Both the position numbers and the translations under genes were made by a program. The notes under the pieces are model-generated. The model was not told the origin of the DNA and did not search any database. It worked only from the letters and a program-made list of their open reading frames with translations. Positions 7,763-15,123 of a stretch of 18,586 nt of DNA are shown piece by piece. This stretch comes from Hyphomicrobiales bacterium (GTDB taxonomy: Bacteria; Pseudomonadota; Alphaproteobacteria; Rhizobiales; JAJFHC01): positions 1 through 18,586 of the forward strand of contig JAJFHC010000021.1 in assembly GCA_021775835.1 (NCBI GenBank), given 5' to 3'. How positions within the stretch are numbered: the first letter of the stretch is position 1; every line of letters starts with the position of its first letter.

Positions 7763-8995
7763 ATGTCAGATTTACTATACAAACCTAACAATGTGCTGAT
7801 CGTTGATGACGATCCAATCCTGACGGTGATTGCCGAGACCTACTTTCGAAAAATTGGTTCAGAAGTGATTCGGACGGCTGCCAACGGTCGCATTGCGCTG
7901 GAGGTTCTCAAGGAAGACCCCACCGGTATCGACTTCATTCTCTGTGATTTGAATATGCCGGAACTGGATGGAGTTGAGTTTCTGCGTCACCTTCGTTATC
8001 AGGAATTTTCTGGTCGCATTGCCATTCTGAGTGGCGAAAAGGGGGCCGTCGTCAGATCGGCTAGTAATCTCGCGGTGGCTCATGAACTGGATATCGTGGG
8101 CACTCTGTACAAGCCTCTCAATGTCAAGGCTCTCTATGAGGCCGTAAACAAGACGCCGCGGCGCGAGGCGACAGGACTGAACGTTCCAGTTCCCGTAAAC
8201 ATTTCGGGCGGTGATCTGGCTGTCGCCATTCAATGTGGACACATACAACCTTATTTCCAGCCAAAAGTAGATGTACGGAACAACAACACAATCGGTGCGG
8301 AATCTCTGGCGCGATGGATACACCCCGGTTTTGGCATTATAGGCCCTGATCACTTCATTCCTGTTGCGATGAAGAATGGACTGATTGGTGAGTTGACGGA
8401 ATCCATGGTTGCCCAGACAATCGAAGCGCTGGCGCGATGGAGAAATGCCGGATTCTACATCAAGATTTCAGTCAACCTAACAGCGGATGCTCTCCGCGAC
8501 CTGGAGTTTCCCGACAAACTGGCGGGGTTGACCGCCGGTGCCGGCGTTCCCAACTCGTCGCTGATTCTGGAAGTTACCGAGGCGAGTTTGCTTGAGGAGT
8601 CGCAGGCCTCTATCGAAACTCTGACGCGCTTGAGGATTATGGGGTTTGATGTGTCGATCGACGACTTTGGAACCGGTTATTCAAATCTGGAGCAGTTGAG
8701 GAAGTTTCCGTTCTCCGAACTGAAAATTGATCGATCCTTCATCATTGAAGCCACGACGGATTCATTTGCCAGAACCTGCGTTGAGACCAGCGTCGCACTT
8801 GCCCGGGAACTAGATTTACGACTCGTGGCAGAGGGCGTCGAGAACCAGGAAGGATGGGACTTCGTGATTGAAGCCGGTGTGGATGAAGTACAGGGCTACT
8901 ACATTGCAAAACCGATGTCCGCGGATGATTTTTCGAACTGGCTTCAGAAGAACGACACCGACTATCGATATGCGCGTGATCGAAGCTCTCAATAG
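7763..8995 (+). CDS. Receiver-EAL response regulator, c-di-GMP phosphodiesterase
   Basis: 410 residues from the ATG at 7763, preferred over an upstream in-frame GTG at 7751 because GAGG lies six bases before the ATG. The receiver domain (10-130) has the DDD acidic cluster (15-17), phosphoacceptor Asp62 (CDLNMPELDG), Ser90 in the switch position and Lys117. The EAL domain (about 150-395) keeps the catalytic set: Glu180 (written ESLARW instead of EALLRW), Asn238, Glu270, the Asp300-Asp301 pair in DDFGTGYSNL, Lys321 (LKIDRSF), Glu357 (AEGVE) and Gln377 (QGYYIAKP). It should therefore hydrolyse c-di-GMP to pGpG, with activity set by phosphorylation. No GGDEF domain is present. The hybrid kinase with an Hpt domain immediately upstream is the likely partner, linking an envelope signal to motility or surface attachment. 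Confidence 0.93.
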   Translation: MSDLLYKPNNVLIVDDDPILTVIAETYFRKIGSEVIRTAANGRIALEVLKEDPTGIDFILCDLNMPELDGVEFLRHLRYQEFSGRIAILSGEKGAVVRSASNLAVAHELDIVGTLYKPLNVKALYEAVNKTPRREATGLNVPVPVNISGGDLAVAIQCGHIQPYFQPKVDVRNNNTIGAESLARWIHPGFGIIGPDHFIPVAMKNGLIGELTESMVAQTIEALARWRNAGFYIKISVNLTADALRDLEFPDKLAGLTAGAGVPNSSLILEVTEASLLEESQASIETLTRLRIMGFDVSIDDFGTGYSNLEQLRKFPFSELKIDRSFIIEATTDSFARTCVETSVALARELDLRLVAEGVENQEGWDFVIEAGVDEVQGYYIAKPMSADDFSNWLQKNDTDYRYARDRSSQ

Positions 8996-9198
8996 AGTTG
9001 CCGCGATTGGCTTTTTCCTGTTTTAGTCCAGGGCCTCGGCTTTCTCACTGGATTCGGACTGTTGCATGCTGAGCAGCAGATACAATGACCAGTGTTGTCA
9101 TTAACGCTTGTTGAAGGTGTGCCTTGTTGTCTAAACAAAGACAGGTATACCGACACATGGAGCGGTAGTGAATCCGGCACGATAGTTTGGAATGCGAG

Positions 9199-9813
9199 AT
9201 GAGTGAAGGTGTGCGCCACGAGTTTGCGAGATCAGTCGCGGACCTTCGAATCCAACTGCGTTTGGACGAGGAAGAATTCGCAGATCTGATCGGGATCTCC
9301 CTCGACCATCTCCGCCGGCTCGAATCGGGTCGGGCGGGCGTGTCGATCAAGACATTGCAGAAAATCAACGATGCCACAGGCGCCAAGCCCATATTGACCT
9401 TTGTGACGGGCGATTTGACGGGTGCTGCACAGCCGTCACTGCGCAGACGGAGTGCCGGCGCCGACAAGGTGGAATTGCCGCGGATTGACAGTTTCGACGC
9501 GGAACCAGCCGCGGCTCCCGAAGAGGAAGAGGGCGAAGGACAGACCCTTTCACCTGAGCAGCGGACCCGGCTGTCGGTTCATGAATATGCAGACATCTTC
9601 GCCAGAAAGTCAGGTTCCGCCTTGCAGGAACTCATCAGGGACATAAGGCAGAACGGCCTCACAAATCCGATAGTCATTACCGCCAACTTCGAGATTCTCG
9701 ATGGGAGGGCGCGATACGATGCCTGTATCGCCAGCGGGGTGGAGCCGCGATTTGTGGTTTATCACGGCGACGATCCGATCGGTGTCGTGGACAGCCTGAA
9801 TGCAGAGGCATGA
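9199..9813 (+). CDS. Xre helix-turn-helix fused to a short ParB/sulfiredoxin-like domain
   Basis: 204 residues. ATG 9199 is chosen over an in-frame TTG at 9187; GGA lies seven bases upstream. Residues 13-60 form an Xre-type helix-turn-helix (LRLDEEEFADLIGISLDHLR). A Pro/Ala/Glu-rich linker (95-120) leads to a ParB/Srx-like domain (about 128-200): HEYADIFA, LIRDIRQNGLTNPIVI and the family signature ILDGRARYDAC (166-176), then GVEPRFVVYHGDDP (180-193). In phage and plasmid relatives the sequence usually continues with RRHL and a DNA-binding helical region; here it stops at DSLNAEA. The Xre domain at the front may replace that lost reader. It probably binds DNA and may bind a nucleotide. It is not the chromosomal ParB, since no parA or parS is nearby. 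The next gene follows after 40 bases in the same direction. Role unknown. Confidence 0.75.
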   Translation: MSEGVRHEFARSVADLRIQLRLDEEEFADLIGISLDHLRRLESGRAGVSIKTLQKINDATGAKPILTFVTGDLTGAAQPSLRRRSAGADKVELPRIDSFDAEPAAAPEEEEGEGQTLSPEQRTRLSVHEYADIFARKSGSALQELIRDIRQNGLTNPIVITANFEILDGRARYDACIASGVEPRFVVYHGDDPIGVVDSLNAEA

Positions 9814-9853
9814 GGTTTGGGGTTCCCATGCCTGAACTTCGGAGTGATTTGAA

Positions 9854-10282
9854 ATGAACTTTTCAATTCCACAGTCGCTTGGCGAGTGGAATACGGCAGG
9901 CGCCGACTATTTTCCAGGCTTGCTGGGTATCAAGGTCGAGTCGGTATCTGCTGAGCAGGTGGTTCTGTCGCTCGAACTTCGCAAGGAACTGATGTCCTGG
10001 AACGGATTCCTGCACGGTGGGACTGTGGTCTCTCTTGCGGATACATGTTGTGGGTATGGGACTGTGAATTCGCTTCCCGAAGGCGCATCCGGATTTACAA
10101 CCCTGGAACTGAAATCAAACTTCATATCGACAGCCCGGGAAGGAACCATCCGGTGTCTCGGAGAACCTCTTCACATGGGCCGGACAACGCAAGTCTGGGA
10201 TGCCCGGGTCGAACAGGCGGAATCGGGTAAGGTCATGGCCCAGTTTCGCTGTACCCAGATGATCCTGTGGTCAAAGCCCTGA
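9854..10282 (+). CDS. PaaI-type hotdog-fold acyl-CoA thioesterase
   Basis: 142 residues, the usual size of the PaaI/4HBT family of cytoplasmic acyl-CoA thioesterases. The diagnostic segment is seen: Asn50 followed by HGGTVVSLAD (54-63), giving the HGG turn and the acidic residue of the active site, then the long central strand with LELKSNFISTAREG (84-97). GGAG (9841-9844) lies nine bases before the ATG. It follows the Xre-ParB gene by 40 bases and could share its transcript, though no functional link is evident. It is convergent with the next gene, and a GCCCTG/CAGGGC inverted repeat (10276-10301) covers both stop codons and could act as a shared weak terminator. The acyl substrate (aromatic or aliphatic) cannot be read from sequence. 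Confidence 0.85.
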   Translation: MNFSIPQSLGEWNTAGADYFPGLLGIKVESVSAEQVVLSLELRKELMSWNGFLHGGTVVSLADTCCGYGTVNSLPEGASGFTTLELKSNFISTAREGTIRCLGEPLHMGRTTQVWDARVEQAESGKVMAQFRCTQMILWSKP

Positions 10283-10288
10283 AGCGGC

Positions 10289-10990
10289 CTAGAACCAGGG
10301 CAGGGCGAAACCGAACGATATCACCAGGGTAACTCCGGCCAGTGCCAGATTGACGACATCGCGCAAGCGTCTCTGGAACGGTGACTGATCGACAAACAGG
10401 CAATCGGCACCACGGTTCTGCCGAGAGGCAAAGGTGAAGGTGATCACGAGATGGGCGACGATGATTGCCGCGGCCAGTATGGCGACTTCGTCGGACGACA
10501 TTCTGGCCTGATAGACCCCAATGCCGAATATCGTCAGCCACATGATTTCTCCGGACATGCGCTGTAGGAAGTCAATGACACGACCGACAGCACCGGGCGT
10601 GTACGAAAACCTGTTGAAGAAGGACGGATGAGCCTGGGCAAATACCGCAACCTTTTCCTTGGTGTCGTCATTTGCCCGGTTGAGCACGCCGTCAAGCTGG
10701 GCAAAGCACTTCAACTGAAGAAAATTGAAGGCGACCATCAGGCCGAGTAGCGCTGTTCCAATGACATCGAAGGGGATGTCCTTCCAGACAACGGATGTCA
10801 GGTAGGCGCCGGCGAAATAGGCGATGACGACGTAGAACAGCCGCGTCTGGGTGGTAATGGTGTAGCTGATCTGGTGGTGCGCTGCAGCGGCTTGCACGCC
10901 CTGCAGTTCGGCCACAACACTTTCTCTGGCCTCGGTGATGTTCTCGACCGGCGTGCCAATGGCATCGGCTATTCGTTGTGCCTGCATCAT
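10289..10990 (-). CDS. Unknown inner-membrane protein, about five helices
   Basis: 233 residues that I do not recognise. The first 45 residues are soluble, then hydrophobic helices appear at about 51-70, 73-93, 149-166, 169-187 and 213-232. Between the second and third helices is a charged 50-residue segment (LDGVLNRANDDTKEKVAVF and following), likely cytoplasmic. GGAGG lies ten bases before the first of two adjacent ATG codons, so the true start may be either. No catalytic motif, metal-binding cluster or ATPase signature is visible. It stands alone: convergent with the thioesterase and separated from the tRNA by a terminator. The coding call is supported by length, ribosome site and the regular helix pattern; the function is open. 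Confidence 0.75.
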   Translation of the reverse strand: MMQAQRIADAIGTPVENITEARESVVAELQGVQAAAAHHQISYTITTQTRLFYVVIAYFAGAYLTSVVWKDIPFDVIGTALLGLMVAFNFLQLKCFAQLDGVLNRANDDTKEKVAVFAQAHPSFFNRFSYTPGAVGRVIDFLQRMSGEIMWLTIFGIGVYQARMSSDEVAILAAAIIVAHLVITFTFASRQNRGADCLFVDQSPFQRRLRDVVNLALAGVTLVISFGFALPWF

Positions 10991-11186
10991 TTGCGTAGTG
11001 CCTCCCGTGGCGCATTTTCATGCAATTCTTTTGGAGGAATTTGGCATAAATGGCTTAAGAACGGGTGAATGCCGCTGCTGAACTGCACTATGAACAAGGG
11101 TAAGCTGCAGCCATACGCCTGGCGCTGAGGTAACGCCTGGATGAGAATTCGCACAGCGAACGGTCTTGCCGGGTTTGACAAATGAT

Positions 11187-11219
11187 AAAGGGTTAGAGGA
11201 GTAGTGCCTCTAACCCTTT
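11187..11219 (-). terminator. Hairpin terminator of tRNA-Pro
   Basis: A perfect 13-base stem, AAAGGGTTAGAGG (11187-11199) and CCTCTAACCCTTT (11207-11219), with a seven-base loop. It lies eight bases past the tRNA CCA end. Read from the minus strand it is followed by an A/T-rich tail (TTTATCATTTG). The plus-strand side also has TTTCTTTT, so it may work both ways. Confidence 0.8.
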
Positions 11220-11227
11220 CTTTTGAT

Positions 11228-11304
11228 TGGTCGGAGCGGCGGGATTCGCACCCACGCCCCCTTGTCCCCCAGACAAGTGCGCTACCGGGCTGCGCTACGC
11301 TCCG
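11228..11304 (-). tRNA. tRNA-Pro, anticodon GGG, CCA encoded
   Basis: Read on the minus strand, a full cloverleaf is seen: acceptor CGGAGCG/CGCTCCG, D-stem GCGC/GCGC, anticodon stem CTTGT/ACAAG with loop CTGGGGG (anticodon GGG, reading CCC and CCU), T-stem GTGGG/CCCGC, discriminator A and an encoded CCA (11228-11230). The T-loop reads TGCGAAT, where almost all bacterial tRNAs have TTC: position 55, normally pseudouridine, is G. Everything else fits tRNA-Pro. A promoter-like pair lies upstream and a strong hairpin downstream. Confidence 0.95.
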
Positions 11305-11325
11305 CTACCGGTAAATGTGGGGATG

Positions 11326-11354
11326 TGTTTAGGTTTTTCCCGGCTTTGAAGCAA
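11326..11354 (-). promoter_or_regulatory. Likely sigma70-type promoter of tRNA-Pro
   Basis: On the minus strand TTGCTT (-35, 11354-11349) and TAAACA (-10, 11331-11326) are spaced by 17 bases. The -10 ends 21 bases before the tRNA 5' end, leaving room for a short leader. Spacing and position fit well; the hexamers are not perfect. Confidence 0.4.
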
Positions 11355-11542
11355 GAACTATCTTCTCCCCGGGAAAGGGATCCTGGGATCGAGGACCTCT
11401 GGTCGAGGCCGGGGGGATCACGGAAATGAGGTTCCAGATCAACTTTTCGAAAAACCCTAAAATTATCACAGTGTTGCCCCATATTCAGAGGGTGTTAACC
11501 CTATCTGTAGCATAGTTGCGCATATGAAATTGGAGCGATGAC

Positions 11543-11740
11543 ATGAAATTCGACAGTGTAATAATCTCACTGGCCCGCTGCGATCATGAGGCGGGTTTCA
11601 TGGTTGAAATGCATGATGTCAAAGATGGTTCGGCAGAATTCCGCCGTTGTGAAACGCATCACGATGTCCGGCGCCTGATTTCACCCTATGTCCGCAACGC
11701 CGAGAAAGTTACGAACCAATTGATCGGCCTCGCTGCATGA
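11543..11740 (+). CDS. Small hypothetical protein (65 residues)
   Basis: ATG at 11543 with GGAG seven bases upstream (11532-11535). The 65-residue product is soluble and mixed alpha/beta in character (VIISLARCDHEAGFMVEMHDV at the N-terminus, split here by Cys13), with several His (15, 24, 39, 40) and two Cys (13, 36). No signal peptide or membrane helix. It stands alone in a 518-base gap between the tRNA and a convergent membrane-protein gene; the 238 bases before it hold only the tRNA promoter region. I do not recognise the family. The good ribosome site and normal composition argue that it is real. Confidence 0.5.
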   Translation: MKFDSVIISLARCDHEAGFMVEMHDVKDGSAEFRRCETHHDVRRLISPYVRNAEKVTNQLIGLAA

Positions 11741-11822
11741 TGCTCCGTCACAACAACTGAGTTTGTTCGATGTTGTTTGAAACGCCTCCGCCACATTTGA
11801 TCAGTTTCCGGACTGATTGGGC

Positions 11823-12716
11823 TTATGCCCCTTCGTATGACAGGATGTTGGGCCAGATGGACCTCTGATATTCCTGAAGGTTGTGGCCATACTTCCGGTA
11901 GATTCCTTTCCGTACCAATTCGTCGACGCCGGGTTCGAAATTGATGACCGTGGCCGGACTTGCGGCATCGGCGGCAAGCTTGAGGAGACGTTGGCGTGCC
12001 AGTTCACCCAGGACAGCCGTCGTAATCATGAGGGTTGTCGACTGTACGAGGTAGGACACGGTCCGGTTGATATCGTGGCGGTGATTGCGTGCGATTTCGA
12101 GGTTGCCGTAAAATCCGACAATCTCGGCGGTGAGAATATGTCCGATATCGCCGACATCGCTTGAAAGATGGGGGAACACAACGAGAGGCGGGAGATTGGC
12201 CTCCTTGAGCTGATGAATGACATCGGCTTCATCGCGACCGATGTACTGATCACCTTCCTGCAGTTTCAGGCCAATTGCCATTTCAAACTGTTTGGCAACG
12301 ACATGCAAACGGGATGAAAGCGTTTCAAGTTCGCCTGCAAGGGCACGTGCTACCGTTTCGGTTCGTTTTCTTTGCTTGTATTCCAACAGATTGCGTTCCG
12401 CCTCAATCTTCATTCGGGTGATGTGCCAAACAAAAATAGCGGCAACGAGCGCAAAGACTGTTGAAATCAGCGTCTGGTACTCACGGAAGAGATAGGCTGC
12501 ACGGTTATTGGGCTGGCAAGTATCAAACGACGCACAATTGTAGCTAAGAGCCAGAAAAACAGCCAACAGAAATACGGATACGCCAGCCGCGATTGCGGCG
12601 TGTGATAACGTCCAACGGAAAGCCCTCCATCCCATGGGCACAAAGTAACCGAATTCGTTGCGTCGTGCCACGGGATAAACACAATTGTTCATTCGTTTGT
12701 TTAAGCCATAAATCAT
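11823..12716 (-). CDS. Unknown membrane protein with two helices and a coiled cytoplasmic region
   Basis: 297 residues from the first ATG. The start is uncertain: no ribosome site stands out before 12716, nor before in-frame ATGs at residues 9 and 28. Two membrane helices are clear (about 37-58 and 82-99), with a short periplasmic loop carrying Cys61 and Cys67, close enough to pair. The second helix runs into a charged, probably coiled-coil segment (100-145, RMKIEAERNLLEYKQRKRTE...). The remaining 150 residues are soluble and lack motifs I can name. This layout resembles small membrane-anchored sensors or scaffold proteins, but I assign no function. It is divergent from the TPR protein gene (107-base gap) and convergent with the 65-residue gene. 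Confidence 0.7.
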   Translation of the reverse strand: MIYGLNKRMNNCVYPVARRNEFGYFVPMGWRAFRWTLSHAAIAAGVSVFLLAVFLALSYNCASFDTCQPNNRAAYLFREYQTLISTVFALVAAIFVWHITRMKIEAERNLLEYKQRKRTETVARALAGELETLSSRLHVVAKQFEMAIGLKLQEGDQYIGRDEADVIHQLKEANLPPLVVFPHLSSDVGDIGHILTAEIVGFYGNLEIARNHRHDINRTVSYLVQSTTLMITTAVLGELARQRLLKLAADAASPATVINFEPGVDELVRKGIYRKYGHNLQEYQRSIWPNILSYEGA

Positions 12717-12727
12717 AAGGGAATGAT

Positions 12728-12755
12728 TTGCGGTTATGGGTGTTCTAGATAATAC
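12728..12755 (+). promoter_or_regulatory. Candidate promoter for the TPR/peptidoglycan-binding gene
   Basis: TTGCGG (12728-12733) and TAATAC (12750-12755) are spaced by 16 bases, 68 bases before the ATG at 12824, inside the only intergenic space upstream of that gene. Fit to consensus is moderate. Confidence 0.25.
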
Positions 12756-12823
12756 TACTGACGGTCGCCTGGCGGTGGTCGTCGAATGCGATTGTTAGCC
12801 GCTAACGGACATGAGGTTCCCCT

Positions 12824-13573
12824 ATGAATATGAAATCCGCCCTGTTTTATGCCGTCATCGTGTCAGCGGGAGCGCCATTGGCGCTGTCGACTCCGGTTCT
12901 TTCCGCCGGCAGTGGCGGCAGCAGCCTGTTCTCTACAAGCAAGCCGGCAAAGACAACCAAGAAGAAGGCCGCGAAACCCGCAAAGAAACAAAAGAAGCAA
13001 AAGAAGGTGGTCAAGAAGAAGGCGACCCGCACATATACGCAGATGGAACTGGCCGAGGCGGACATCCGGCGCGGGCGTTTTAAAAAGGCTGACAAGCGCC
13101 TCCAACGTATGGTCAAAAAGAATCCCAAGAATGCGGATGCCTGGAACCTGATTGGTTTCTCCAACCGCAAACTCGAAAGATATGACGTATCGTGGGAAGC
13201 CTATCAGACGGCGTTGAAACTTGATCCCAAACACCGCGGCGCCAACGAATACCTCGGCGAATGGTATCTCCAGAAAGATCAACCCGAGGGGGCCGTAAAG
13301 CAGTATGGGGTTCTTGCGAACATCTGTAATGGATGCAAGGAACAGGCAGAACTCGAAAAGGCGATCGTGAATTTCTCGCTCCGGGGAATGGACAGCGAAA
13401 AGATCAAATCGCTGCAGGCGGAACTTCTGGAAGCCGGATTCTACAAGGGTTCTGTCGATGGACAATTCGGCCGCGGCAGCCGGTCCGCGCTGCGCGCGTA
13501 CCAGAATGCCAAAGGCATAAACGAGATTGGCTTCCTGCAGGCCACACTTCAGGCGTTGAGCCCTAGTTCCTGA
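12824..13573 (+). CDS. Exported TPR protein with C-terminal peptidoglycan-binding domain
   Basis: 249 residues; GAGG seven bases before the ATG. A signal peptide (1-28, ending in LSA) is followed by a strongly basic linker (about 40-68) in which Lys makes up nearly half the residues, with stretches such as KKQKKQKKVVKKK. TPR-like helices follow: 72-101, then DAWNLIGFSNRKLERYDVSW...ALKLDP (105-135) and GANEYLGEWYLQKDQPEGAVKQY (139-161, split motif). Two Cys (168 and 171) form a CxxC. The C-terminus (192-240) is a peptidoglycan-binding type-1 fold: LQAELLEAGFYKG, then VDGQFGRGSRSALRAYQ. It is therefore a periplasmic protein that likely holds the wall through its end domain and partners through its TPRs. 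The Lys-rich linker could contact anionic envelope polymers. It is alone on its strand and convergent with tauR. Confidence 0.85.
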   Translation: MNMKSALFYAVIVSAGAPLALSTPVLSAGSGGSSLFSTSKPAKTTKKKAAKPAKKQKKQKKVVKKKATRTYTQMELAEADIRRGRFKKADKRLQRMVKKNPKNADAWNLIGFSNRKLERYDVSWEAYQTALKLDPKHRGANEYLGEWYLQKDQPEGAVKQYGVLANICNGCKEQAELEKAIVNFSLRGMDSEKIKSLQAELLEAGFYKGSVDGQFGRGSRSALRAYQNAKGINEIGFLQATLQALSPSS

Positions 13574-13611
13574 GTGGTCTCAAGGCAGTCCGCAGTCCGA
13601 CACAACGCGAT

Positions 13612-13632
13612 CCGGCCGCTCTTTGCGGCCGG
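13612..13632. terminator. GC-rich hairpin between convergent genes
   Basis: CCGGCCGC (13612-13619) and GCGGCCGG (13625-13632) form an eight-base perfect stem with loop TCTTT, between the TPR gene end (13573) and the regulator gene end (13651). There is no T-tract on either side, so it is at best a weak or factor-assisted bidirectional terminator. Confidence 0.4.
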
Positions 13633-13650
13633 TGACCGGCGGAGCAAGAG

Positions 13651-15120
13651 CTAGTTCTGGTGAATGAGTTTTGAAAGGGCCTTGATACCGGGTTCGATCT
13701 TGGCCGTCTCTATGGATGAAAATCCAAGCCTCAGAAAGTTCCTCGGTGCGGCGATAGCGTCCGAAAAATAAATGTGCCCAGGCTCGATGATTATGCCTTC
13801 CTTGAGAGCCTGTTCGGCGAGCACATCTGCATCAAGCGCGTTTGGTCCCTGTACCCAGAAACTGGTTCCGCCGAAACTGGGGGCCTTACCGTAGTGCGGG
13901 AGCCATTTTTCCAGAGCACCCGCCATTGCCTTCCATCGGTTCCGATAGGCTCTATGGAGCCTGTTGACGAGCGCATCATGATGACCCAGTGCAAGGAACA
14001 GGGCAGCATTGCGCTGGTTGTTGCTTGGGGGATGCCGGACCATCAGACGGCGTAGCGCCCGAGCTTCTCTTATGATCGATCTGGGACCGACCAGGTATCC
14101 CAGACGCAGACCGGGGAATAGAGTCTTTGACAGGCTTCCCACGTAAAGCACACGGTCGTCGCGGTCGAGGGACTTGAGCGCCGGTGTCGGGTCGCTGAGG
14201 TAGTTGGTTTCAAATTCATAGTCATCCTCAACCACGAGAAAGTCGTATTTGGCGGCCTGCTCGAGCAGTTGGACGCGGCGTTCCATCGGCATCGTGACGG
14301 TCGTGGGTGACTGGTGGCTGGGGGTGGTGAAGATAATATCGCAGTCGTTGAGCCGCTCGTTGACCTGCAAACCGCCACCATCGACCGTCAGGGCGCGAAG
14401 GTGCTGGGTCCGCAGACGGAATATGTTGCGCATGTCGGGGTATCCGGGGTCTTCGATACCGACAATCGACGATTGCGACACGAGCAGGCTGGCCAGGATG
14501 TAAAGAGCGTTCTGCGCGCCCAGCGTAATAAGGACCTCGTGTTCGCTTGCCATGATGCCGCGACGGGGGAGAAGACGTGTCCTGACCTGCTCCACGAGTG
14601 ATGGATCATCGTCCTCGCGGGCGTCACTGGTCCACGCATCAAGCCACTTTCGCCCCAGGGCCTGCCTGGCACACTCGCGCCATTCCGCCATCGGAAACAA
14701 CTGGTGATCGACCTGACCGTAGATGAAGGGGTACTCGTATGACTGCCAGTCTTTTGGCTTGCCGACGTTAACCTGGCCTGCAGGGTGCTTCTTGAGGCGC
14801 TTCTGCCAGGTGACAACAGTGGGGGAAATCTCAACAGGATCCTGACTTTGCAGTGCATGACCTCGATCGATCATTTGTTCATTTACAAAGTAACCGCTTC
14901 GTTCCCGCGGCAGGAGATAACCGTCGTCAACCAGACCCTGATAGGCCAGGACAACTGTATTGCGCGATACGCCCAGTGATTTCGCAAGGCGGCGACTTGA
15001 GGGAACCGGTTCGTTCCTGGGAAGTTGTCCGCCCAGGATCGCCGATACGATCATTTTACGCACCTGCGACTGCAGGCTCGTTTGATCGGATTGTGACAGA
15101 TGAAACAGCGAGTCCCGCAT
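13651..15120 (-). CDS. tauR: MocR-family regulator (GntR helix-turn-helix plus aminotransferase-like domain), TauR-like
   Basis: 489 residues, normal for MocR. A GntR-type winged helix (about 14-80) shows PVPSSRRLAKSLGVSRNTV (39-57) and the wing RERSGYFV. A linker leads to a fold-type-I aminotransferase domain (about 125-489) with the PLP-site residues EDPGYPD (223-229), VEDDYEFE (297-304) and SLSKTLFPGLRLGY with Lys332. MocR proteins use PLP chemistry as a sensor, not as a metabolic enzyme. It is divergent from the aminotransferase gene over 138 bases holding three CTGG-type boxes. In Rhodobacter, TauR with this arrangement activates taurine:pyruvate aminotransferase; that, with tauA nearby, supports the TauR name. 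A relative responding to hypotaurine, GABA or beta-alanine is possible. ATG 15120 is the first start after an in-frame stop; its ribosome site is weak and overlaps box 1. Confidence 0.85.
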   Translation of the reverse strand: MRDSLFHLSQSDQTSLQSQVRKMIVSAILGGQLPRNEPVPSSRRLAKSLGVSRNTVVLAYQGLVDDGYLLPRERSGYFVNEQMIDRGHALQSQDPVEISPTVVTWQKRLKKHPAGQVNVGKPKDWQSYEYPFIYGQVDHQLFPMAEWRECARQALGRKWLDAWTSDAREDDDPSLVEQVRTRLLPRRGIMASEHEVLITLGAQNALYILASLLVSQSSIVGIEDPGYPDMRNIFRLRTQHLRALTVDGGGLQVNERLNDCDIIFTTPSHQSPTTVTMPMERRVQLLEQAAKYDFLVVEDDYEFETNYLSDPTPALKSLDRDDRVLYVGSLSKTLFPGLRLGYLVGPRSIIREARALRRLMVRHPPSNNQRNAALFLALGHHDALVNRLHRAYRNRWKAMAGALEKWLPHYGKAPSFGGTSFWVQGPNALDADVLAEQALKEGIIIEPGHIYFSDAIAAPRNFLRLGFSSIETAKIEPGIKALSKLIHQN

Positions 15121-15123
15121 ATT

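Noticed and set aside
11187..11304. Attachment site of an integrated element at tRNA-Pro
   Set aside because: No integrase and no repeated copy of the tRNA 3' end was seen in the window; the hairpin after the tRNA is a plain terminator.
11223..11429. Open frame of 68 codons beginning [13 protein letters not shown]
   Set aside because: It reads antisense through tRNA-Pro; such GGIRTHAP peptides are a known artefact of tRNA genes.
12863..13465. 200-codon frame antisense to the TPR protein
   Set aside because: The Leu/Phe-rich stretch is the mirror of the Lys-rich linker; no ribosome site or domain.
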